Origin: Phycisphaerales bacterium
GTDB taxonomy: Bacteria > Planctomycetota > Phycisphaerae > Sedimentisphaerales > Anaerobacaceae
NCBI GenBank assembly: GCA_011057845.1
Contig: DSDB01000260.1
Span: forward strand, 1 to 21,064
DNA: 21,064 bases
Reading direction: 5' to 3'
Made by a program: the position numbers and the translations under genes. Each line of letters opens with the position of its first letter. The stretch's first letter is position 1. Shown here one piece after another: positions 8,108 through 13,176 of this stretch. The notes below the pieces were generated by a model that was given only the letters and a program-made list of their open reading frames with translations, did not search any database and was not told the origin of the DNA.

Positions 8108-8137
8108 ATTACACCGGAGACCGGCGTGGGATGTCAA
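8108..8137 (-). promoter_or_regulatory. Sigma70-type promoter for the pectate lyase gene
   Basis: On the minus strand TTGACA (8132-8137), an 18-nt spacer and TGTAAT (8108-8113) lie between the end of the Rnk-like gene (8163) and the lyase start (7969). The predicted leader is about 130 nt. It contains GCCCGG/CCGGGC and GGCAC/GTGCC inverted repeats, so secondary structure is likely. Confidence 0.6.
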
Positions 8138-8162
8138 GCCTCTTTGCCTGGCAACGACCGGC

Positions 8163-8579
8163 TCACAGGTTATAATGCCCTGACGCTTCCGGCTGATACA
8201 ACACATCGGCTATGCGGATACGTCTGCAGATGGTGTCTCCGGCCTTGCGGCCCAATACAGAGAGGCCGATAGGACTCAGAATGGACACATCCGATTCCTC
8301 AAAACCGCGTTCGAACCTCTTCATGGCCGTCGCAGGAAAAACTAGCGTGAACACCAATATCTCCAGACTGGTAGTGTCCTGGAGTCGGATCCTGGAATTC
8401 ATGGTGACGCAGCCCGGGTCAACCTCCTCGGAGCGGACGCGTTCCGCCTCCTGGAGAAGGGACCGCAGCTTCTCAAGCCATGCGTACAGACCGCTTTCAG
8501 GATGATGTGCGGCGGCTATCAGCATCTGGAGGCGTTGGGCGTCAAAATCTGTAACCGTTCTCTTGTCTGTCTTGAACAC
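8163..8579 (-). CDS. Rnk/GreA-GreB C-terminal domain protein (paralogue 2)
   Basis: A GTG at 8577-8579, preceded closely by GAGGAGG, gives 138 residues. The N-terminal half is helical (LYAWLEKLRSLLQEAERVRS, 31-50) like the short coiled coil of Rnk. The C-terminal half has the GreA/GreB FKBP-like pattern: CVTMNSRIRLQD (57-68), SILSPIGLSVLGRKAGD (99-115) and VLYQPEASG (126-134). Rnk-type proteins bind RNA polymerase near the secondary channel and modulate elongation; that role is inferred here. It is the last gene of a three-gene minus-strand cassette, 31 nt after the 77-residue gene. Compared with the paralogue at 8825-9286 it lacks the P-G-G turn near the end of the domain, so function may have diverged. 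Confidence 0.82.
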   Translation of the reverse strand: MFKTDKRTVTDFDAQRLQMLIAAAHHPESGLYAWLEKLRSLLQEAERVRSEEVDPGCVTMNSRIRLQDTTSLEILVFTLVFPATAMKRFERGFEESDVSILSPIGLSVLGRKAGDTICRRIRIADVLYQPEASGHYNL

Positions 8580-8610
8580 AGAACCTCCTCATACTGTCGA
8601 ACCCGACCGT

Positions 8611-8844
8611 TTAGCGATTATCGATGCGTTGAAACATGACCTGGCCGACGTCGGTAAGGTGCGAGACCACCGCGTAGACTCCGTCCCCCTTCGCCTCCAG
8701 GTACAGATTCCGGGTAGACGGCGAGTACTTCCTGAACTCCTGCAGCACGGCCTGCTTCGCCTTGCTCAGAGATGCCGCCACAAGGGTGAACCGCATGGTT
8801 CTCCGGACGTCGAACATTTCCATCTCAATGTGCCATTCGACCAT
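8611..8844 (-). CDS. Unknown 77-residue protein inside the Rnk-like cassette
   Basis: The ATG at 8842-8844 is chosen because AAGGAG lies 9 nt upstream; a start 9 codons earlier (8871) lacks one. The product begins MVEWHIEMEMFDVRRTMRFT and reads as a small mixed alpha/beta protein with alternating strands at both ends and one helix (SLSKAKQAVLQEFRKY, 25-40). There are no membrane segments, cysteines or recognised motifs. Its first 20 nt overlap the 3' end of the upstream Rnk-like gene, and 31 nt separate it from the downstream one, so all three are probably co-transcribed. It is not recognised as a known family; a partner or modulator role is conjecture. Confidence 0.7.
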   Translation of the reverse strand: MVEWHIEMEMFDVRRTMRFTLVAASLSKAKQAVLQEFRKYSPSTRNLYLEAKGDGVYAVVSHLTDVGQVMFQRIDNR

Positions 8845-9286
8845 GATCGAATTCTCCTTGTTCCTGGTCATGCGAACAACGACCGTGGGCTTCCGGCTGA
8901 TACAACATCTGCATGATCTTCATTCTTCTCACGCCGCCCGGGACTTCCCAAGCCACCGTATCACCCACTCGGTAGCCCAACAGTCCGGTGCCGACGGGGG
9001 CCAGAACAGAGATCTTGCCCTCGTCGACGTTGGCGTCACGGGGAAACACAATTTGCCAGCGGAAGTGCTCATGCGTCACCATGTCTTTCACCAAGATACG
9101 GCTGTTCATGGTGACAACATCATCATCGATCCTCCGGGGCGAAACGACGCGCGCCCGCTCCATTTCCTTCTTCAATTCGGCCACGGCACGGGGGCTCTCC
9201 GCACCGTCCTTTTCCAGCGTGTCCAGCCACTCGCTGAGTCTCTCAAAGTCACATTCCGTGATGTAAACATGTTTCTTGTTCGGCAT
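8825..9286 (-). CDS. Rnk/GreA-GreB C-terminal domain protein (paralogue 1)
   Basis: The ATG at 9284-9286 follows GAGGTG at a good distance and yields 153 residues. A helical N-terminus (FERLSEWLDTLEKDGAESPR, 14-33, then AVAELKKEMERARV) precedes the GreA/GreB-type domain with VVTMNSRILVKD (57-68), SVLAPVGTGLLGYRVGDT (93-110) and VAWEVPGGVRR (111-121). This is the organisation of Rnk, the regulator of nucleoside diphosphate kinase, which binds RNA polymerase rather than acting as a full cleavage factor. The gene heads the cassette. Its C-terminus is Gly/His/Asp-rich (HGRCSHDQEQGEFDHGRMAH) and overlaps the next gene by 20 nt. No convincing promoter was found in the 230 nt between it and the terminator at 9515-9550. 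Confidence 0.85.
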   Translation of the reverse strand: MPNKKHVYITECDFERLSEWLDTLEKDGAESPRAVAELKKEMERARVVSPRRIDDDVVTMNSRILVKDMVTHEHFRWQIVFPRDANVDEGKISVLAPVGTGLLGYRVGDTVAWEVPGGVRRMKIMQMLYQPEAHGRCSHDQEQGEFDHGRMAH

Positions 9287-9514
9287 AACAACACCTCACA
9301 CAATCGAATGATCATCGACACACAAACGGGCCAGCCAGGCAACGCGAGGATGTCCTCTTGCCTCATGCCGGCGAATTCCAGGTCTGTCGGGCGTCTTAGA
9401 CCCCGGCATGCCTATTCGTATATCCGATTCACCCTTTCATAAGAGCGCCGATGGTCTTGCATGGTCGGGCATAAGACTCGGCGACATCATGGTGTGCGAA
9501 TCCCCCGAAACGGC

Positions 9515-9550
9515 GCAATAAAAGGGGCCAGCGGTCAACGCTGGCCCCTT
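9515..9550 (-). terminator. Strong intrinsic terminator
   Basis: A 12-bp perfect stem (AAGGGGCCAGCG/CGCTGGCCCCTT, arms 9522-9533 and 9539-9550, 5-nt loop) is followed on the minus strand by TTTTATTG. It terminates leftward transcription from the promoter at 9887-9914. The plus-strand side lacks a good T tract. Confidence 0.8.
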
Positions 9551-9880
9551 GTGTTCGTCACGGAGTCAGTCTGTTACCGCCGCGGAATCCTCCTGTTCGG
9601 ATACGTGCCGGAATCGGAGACGAGGTCTCTGGGCTTGTGCAACGAGAACGGACAGACAATGGGCCTTGCGATCGATGCAATGCGGAGGCGCAAACGCCGC
9701 ATGTCCAGGCAATTCACCCGGAAGAGACATACCCCTTGTCTTGTATGCGTCAGAAACATTGCTATTCTCATCGCGAACACGCGGTCCTGCACGGACTTCC
9801 AAGGCTCACAGCACAGCCCCGCCCCAAGCACCCGATGCATTGCCAAGCATGACTGGGCAGGTGCGACCGGAAGCCACACT
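9516..9880 (-). ncRNA. Candidate ~365-nt structured RNA or long regulatory leader
   Basis: A near-perfect promoter (9887-9914) and a strong terminator (9515-9550) bracket about 365 nt with no convincing gene. The best minus-strand frame (9574-9879) starts with a GTG at the very 5' end, lacks a ribosome binding site and has an odd Cys/Arg-rich composition. On the minus strand the segment contains several local hairpins: GTCC-GTGCA-GGAC, CGCG-TGTT-CGCG, ATGCGG...CCGCAT around GGCG-TTTG-CGCC, and GAGAC-CTC-GTCTC. It does not show the conserved cores of RNase P RNA, tmRNA, SRP RNA or 6S RNA as far as can be read by eye. Because it points towards the Rnk-like cassette, it could also be a terminated leader controlling those genes. 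No competing antiterminator was found. Confidence 0.55.
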
Positions 9881-9886
9881 TACATT

Positions 9887-9914
9887 ATTATACCACGTCG
9901 GCCGCTGCTGTCAA
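9887..9914 (-). promoter_or_regulatory. Consensus sigma70 promoter upstream of the candidate RNA
   Basis: On the minus strand TTGACA (9909-9914), a 16-nt spacer and TATAAT (9887-9892) match both sigma70 boxes perfectly. This is the best promoter in the window. It points away from the Gfo/Idh/MocA gene, whose stop is at 10003, towards the terminator at 9515-9550; the predicted start site is about 9880. Confidence 0.75.
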
Positions 9915-10002
9915 GGCCCTTGTGGCGGCGATACGGGCCACGGCATATCCCCGGCGTGAGTCCGCCGGGCCGCAGCGAGAACGCACCGCCTTTACAACGG
10001 CC

Positions 10003-11349
10003 TCACATCTCTTTGGTGATGCCCGGTTGCGGCGGGGGGTAGATGCCGTCGGGGCCGGCCTTGGTGGGCGGTTCGGTCTCGAAAGAGAGGTTGTCGATGT
10101 CGGCGACGAACTGGAATTGGGAGGCCATCATCTGGTCCCAGGTGATGATCTGGCCGGTGTGGGCGGCGGCGCGGCCCATCAGGGCGGCGATTTCGGCCTC
10201 GCCGGCGCGGCGGGCCTCGTTGTGCGGGCGGTCGTGGCGGATGGCGTCCAACAGCAATTGCCACTCGACCTGATAGGGGTTCGGGTCGGGCTGTTTGAAT
10301 TCCCAGACGATATTATCGGGCGTCATGTTGTGATTGCGGTAGATCCTGGGTTTGGGCCCAGCCAGTGAGGCCATGATGACGGCCGAGCCTTTGGACCCGT
10401 GGGCATAGTCTGAATACGTCTCCCAGCAGTTGTTCATGTGCCGCGAGAACGCGAAGAGCTTCGTCCCATCGGCGAAGGTGTACTCCACGGCGTAGTGGTC
10501 GAACTGGCTGCCCGCGGACTCGAAGCACCGCCCGCCCATGGCCTGGGCGCTTACCGGCCAGGCGCCCTTGGTCCAGCAGGCGACGTCCACGTTGTGGCAG
10601 TGCCAGTCGATGAAGAAGCCCGACGAGACCCACGTGAAGCTGTTGGGATAGCGCAACTGGAATTCGATCTCGTTGGCGCCCTGCGGCAGCTTGGGGCAGA
10701 CGACCGGGCCGTGGACGCGGTATATGCGCAAGGTGTGCACGTCGCCGATGGCGCCGTCGTGGATGCGCCGGATCACTTCCTGGCGGGCCTGTGAGTGGCG
10801 CCACATGAAGCCGACGCCAACCTTGAGGTTCTTCTTCTCGGAGGCCTCGGCGGCGGCGAGCAGCCGGCGGACCGACGGGGCATCGACGCCGAAGGATTTC
10901 TCCATGAATATGTTGACGCCCTTGTTGACGGCGTACTCGAAATGCAGGGGGCGAAACGCCGCGTGGGTGGCCAGCAGGACGACATCACCCGGCCGCAGGC
11001 AGTCGATGGCCTTCTTGTAGCCGTCGAACCCGACGAATTGGCGTTCTTTCGGCACGTCCAGCCTGTCGGCATGGGCTTCTTTGAGGGCCGCCAGGCTCTG
11101 GGTCAGGCGGTCTTCGAAGACATCGGCCATCGCCACGAGCTTGACGGGCCCGCCTGTCGTGCTGAAGGCATCAACCACGGCCCCGGTTCCGCGTCCGCCG
11201 CAGCCGACCAGCGCCAGGCGAATCGTGGAATCCCCGCCCGCGTACAGACGACTCGACAACTCTGCCGCCAGGCCCGAGCCCACAGCCAATCCTCCGACAC
11301 CCCGCAGGAACCCGCGGCGATCCATTTGGCTACTGATGTGGCGCCTCAT
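10003..11349 (-). CDS. Tat-exported Gfo/Idh/MocA family oxidoreductase
   Basis: This 448-residue protein is likely an NAD(P)-dependent sugar or inositol-type dehydrogenase or a related sugar-modifying enzyme. A twin-arginine signal (MDRRGFLRGVGGLAVG, 9-24) predicts export of the folded, cofactor-bound protein. The Rossmann fold begins IRLALVGCGGRGTGA (43-57). The motif that is usually EKP is MEKSFGVD (149-156, Lys151 kept, Pro replaced by Ser). FIDWHCHNVDVACW (246-259) provides the His-containing catalytic region. The ATG at 11349 has AAAGGG 7 nt upstream. It lies 48 nt after the GH10-like gene and is probably co-transcribed with it. Planctomycete genomes carry many such Tat-exported paralogues linked to polysaccharide use; the substrate is unknown. 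Confidence 0.88.
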   Translation of the reverse strand: MRRHISSQMDRRGFLRGVGGLAVGSGLAAELSSRLYAGGDSTIRLALVGCGGRGTGAVVDAFSTTGGPVKLVAMADVFEDRLTQSLAALKEAHADRLDVPKERQFVGFDGYKKAIDCLRPGDVVLLATHAAFRPLHFEYAVNKGVNIFMEKSFGVDAPSVRRLLAAAEASEKKNLKVGVGFMWRHSQARQEVIRRIHDGAIGDVHTLRIYRVHGPVVCPKLPQGANEIEFQLRYPNSFTWVSSGFFIDWHCHNVDVACWTKGAWPVSAQAMGGRCFESAGSQFDHYAVEYTFADGTKLFAFSRHMNNCWETYSDYAHGSKGSAVIMASLAGPKPRIYRNHNMTPDNIVWEFKQPDPNPYQVEWQLLLDAIRHDRPHNEARRAGEAEIAALMGRAAAHTGQIITWDQMMASQFQFVADIDNLSFETEPPTKAGPDGIYPPPQPGITKEM

Positions 11350-11371
11350 GGCGTTACCCTTTCACAAGTGC

Positions 11372-11396
11372 ACGAACGACGCAATACGCAATACGA
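11372..11396. repeat. Short ATACG tandem element between the GH10-like and Gfo/Idh genes
   Basis: ACGAACGACG is followed by two 7-nt CAATACG units and AAT. The same ACGAACGACG prefix followed by 7-nt ATACG-type units occurs at 13949-13980, inside the beta-helix gene. The element fills most of the 48-nt gap in this operon. Confidence 0.5.
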
Positions 11397-11397
11397 A

Positions 11398-12876
11398 TCA
11401 GGCACCGCCAAACAAGACGCCCTGGAGCTTCTTGAGGGCGGCATAGGACCGCTTGGGCTCCAGGGGTGTCGTCAGCAGGCCGCTCTGCGGCGTGAGGCTG
11501 TCGCTGCGGTCGGCAAGGTTCGCATAGCTGACCGCATCGACGAACGGCTTGCTCAGGGCGATGCGGTAGAACTGCTCGATCCACTGCTGCTGGTGAGTCT
11601 CATTCCATCCTCCCCGCCAGGACCCGGCCGCATCCGGTGCGAACAAGCCATCACCCTCGACGCCCGGAATCTCCACGTCGGTAATGTACAGGGGTTTGGA
11701 GATCGGCGCAAACGAATCGAGCAGCGACGAGACCTGCAGGAAATCGCGGACATGCATGCCCGACTGGTTTCGGCCGAACCGCATCTGCAGGGCAAAGGCG
11801 TCGAAATTGATGCCGCTCTGCACGACCATGTCCATATACACCAACGGCGGGATGCTGCCCGGAACGATAGCGTAGTATTCGCCCCAGGGGTTGCCAATTT
11901 CGATGACCTTGATGGCCCGGCCGCTGGCGGTGCGGACCGCAAGGGTTGCCGCCCGCGTCATCTCGAGGATCTGCTCGAAGCTGAGACCGAAGTGATTGAA
12001 GACGTTGAGGCCGCTGACGGCGTACCAGACCCGAACCACGGCGGCGTAGCGCGTCACCATCCGCGTTACGAATTGGTAAGCCGCCTCGCGGACCTTCTCG
12101 AAGCTCGTCTTCGAGCCGACCAGCCAGGCGGGCAGGTAGTCCTTGGAGAACCGCAACAGCGGCCCGGCGCCCATGACGACGCGGCGGTTCGCCAGGGCCT
12201 CGACACACGCATCGACCGACGAGAAATCGTACTGGCCCCGCGTCGGTTCGATCTGGCCCCAGTTCACGGGGATGGTCACATATCCGAACAGGCCGAGCAG
12301 GTGCTCCATGTACGCCGTGTCGCCGATGCGGGCCGGGTCGAAGCGGCAGCCCAGGCATCCCTTGCCGAGCGCATGGCTCTTGCGGCGGCTGTCGAGCGAG
12401 GTCAGCGCCTGCTTGAGGGCGAGTTTCTCTCCGACCATCACCGCCTTTTGCAGGGCCTCATCGGCGGGTAGTGAGGCCTTCGCGGGATTGTCCAGATTCT
12501 GCAGGGCCTTGATAAAATGCCCCTGTGCCTCGGAGACCGCACCCTCCAAGTCGCCGAAGCCGCTGAAGAAGGACCAGTCCTCCCGCCGGGCGGTAATCTG
12601 CATCAGCTTGGCCCGAGCGATTTCGAGGTTGAGGATATATGGGCGTTTTCGTTCGGGCAGGCAGGTGGTGGCCAGCAGGACCTTGCCGAAGCCCTCGACC
12701 GGCCAGAGCAGTGCCAGGCCGGCGGTTTCCAGATTGCTCTTGCGGCATTCCACGACGCCGCCGGTACAGGTGATCTTGGCGCGGCGGACCCCCACGCCGT
12801 CCGTGCCGAACATGTACGCCCCGCACAGCTTGAAGTCGTCGTATACCTTGCCGTTGTTGAAAATCAGGAACTTCAA
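11398..12876 (-). CDS. GH10-like (endo-xylanase-fold) protein with non-canonical catalytic motifs
   Basis: The frame is open to 12993, but homology-like sequence begins at KFLIFNNGKVYDDFK. A TTG start at 12876 (492 residues) is therefore preferred, with a GTG at 12891 as the alternative. There is no clear signal peptide. The first ~165 residues form a beta-rich domain (CGAYMFGTD, ECRKSNLETAGLALLWPVEG). The rest resembles a GH10 barrel: IPVNWGQIEPTRGQYDFSSV (202-221), RVWYAVSGLNVFNHFG (282-297), VIEIGNPWGEYYA (324-336) and LYITDVEIPG (396-405). The GH10 acid/base motif WDVVNE is replaced by WYAVSG, and the nucleophile motif ITE reads ITD. Standard xylanase activity is thus doubtful. It precedes the Gfo/Idh/MocA gene by 48 nt and is driven by the promoter at 13011-13038. 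Confidence 0.75.
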   Translation of the reverse strand: MKFLIFNNGKVYDDFKLCGAYMFGTDGVGVRRAKITCTGGVVECRKSNLETAGLALLWPVEGFGKVLLATTCLPERKRPYILNLEIARAKLMQITARREDWSFFSGFGDLEGAVSEAQGHFIKALQNLDNPAKASLPADEALQKAVMVGEKLALKQALTSLDSRRKSHALGKGCLGCRFDPARIGDTAYMEHLLGLFGYVTIPVNWGQIEPTRGQYDFSSVDACVEALANRRVVMGAGPLLRFSKDYLPAWLVGSKTSFEKVREAAYQFVTRMVTRYAAVVRVWYAVSGLNVFNHFGLSFEQILEMTRAATLAVRTASGRAIKVIEIGNPWGEYYAIVPGSIPPLVYMDMVVQSGINFDAFALQMRFGRNQSGMHVRDFLQVSSLLDSFAPISKPLYITDVEIPGVEGDGLFAPDAAGSWRGGWNETHQQQWIEQFYRIALSKPFVDAVSYANLADRSDSLTPQSGLLTTPLEPKRSYAALKKLQGVLFGGA

Positions 12877-12957
12877 GAGTAAGCCCGCCACTATCCGGCA
12901 CACCGGCCGCGATATTACGATACGACCGCCGCTACTCCGGCGAAAAGCCCATTTACC

Positions 12958-12973
12958 CCCCGTCGCGACGGGG
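12958..12973. repeat. Perfect 16-nt palindrome in the leader of the GH10-like gene
   Basis: CCCCGTCGCGACGGGG is fully self-complementary. It lies between the minus-strand promoter (13011-13038) and the proposed TTG start (12876), so it would be transcribed. It could be an operator-like site or a small dispersed palindrome; no second copy was found in the window. Confidence 0.4.
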
Positions 12974-13010
12974 AATGACCGCGGCCGATCCAAGCCGCCA
13001 TGAGGCCCTG

Positions 13011-13038
13011 ATTATACCGATTCGGACCCCTCTGGCAA
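13011..13038 (-). promoter_or_regulatory. Sigma70-type promoter for the GH10-like/Gfo-Idh operon
   Basis: On the minus strand TTGCCA (13033-13038), a 16-nt spacer and a perfect TATAAT (13011-13016) are present. The leader to the TTG start at 12876 would be about 128 nt. Confidence 0.55.
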
Positions 13039-13099
13039 GGCGAAGTTCCGTGGGGCGAGCAATTGCGATGATAACACAAACGCTTCCATTATCGCCGGG

Positions 13100-13128
13100 T
13101 TGATATTCGCAGGCTGGGAATCTACAAT
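13100..13128 (+). promoter_or_regulatory. Sigma70-type promoter for the beta-helix gene
   Basis: TTGATA (13100-13105), a 17-nt spacer and TACAAT (13123-13128) match consensus at 5 of 6 positions each. They lie about 50 nt before the start codon at 13177, which has an AGGAG ribosome binding site. With 13011-13038 this forms a divergent promoter pair. Confidence 0.6.
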
Positions 13129-13176
13129 CGTGGGACGAAATGGAATCCGTTCCGGTAGGGCCCCAGGAGCATAGTT

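Noticed and set aside
7970..8206. N-terminal extension of the pectate lyase by 79 residues
   Set aside because: The extension runs through the promoter at 8108-8137 and has no coding character. The ATG at 7969 has a ribosome binding site and opens a classical signal peptide.
9574..9879. Possible 101-residue minus-strand protein between the strong promoter and terminator
   Set aside because: The GTG start is at the predicted 5' end of the RNA, there is no ribosome binding site, and the composition is Cys/Arg-rich without helical or strand periodicity. An RNA gene explains the segment better, though a short peptide is not excluded.
9516..9880. RNase P RNA, tmRNA, SRP RNA or 6S RNA
   Set aside because: The size suits RNase P RNA or tmRNA, but the P4 core (GAGGAAAGTC-like), a tRNA-like end, the SRP helix 8 core and the long 6S-type rod were not found by eye.
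10795..12471. Long plus-strand open frame of 558 codons
   Set aside because: It lies antisense to the GH10-like and Gfo/Idh genes, which have recognisable motifs, ribosome binding sites and promoters. Long antisense frames are expected in GC-rich DNA.
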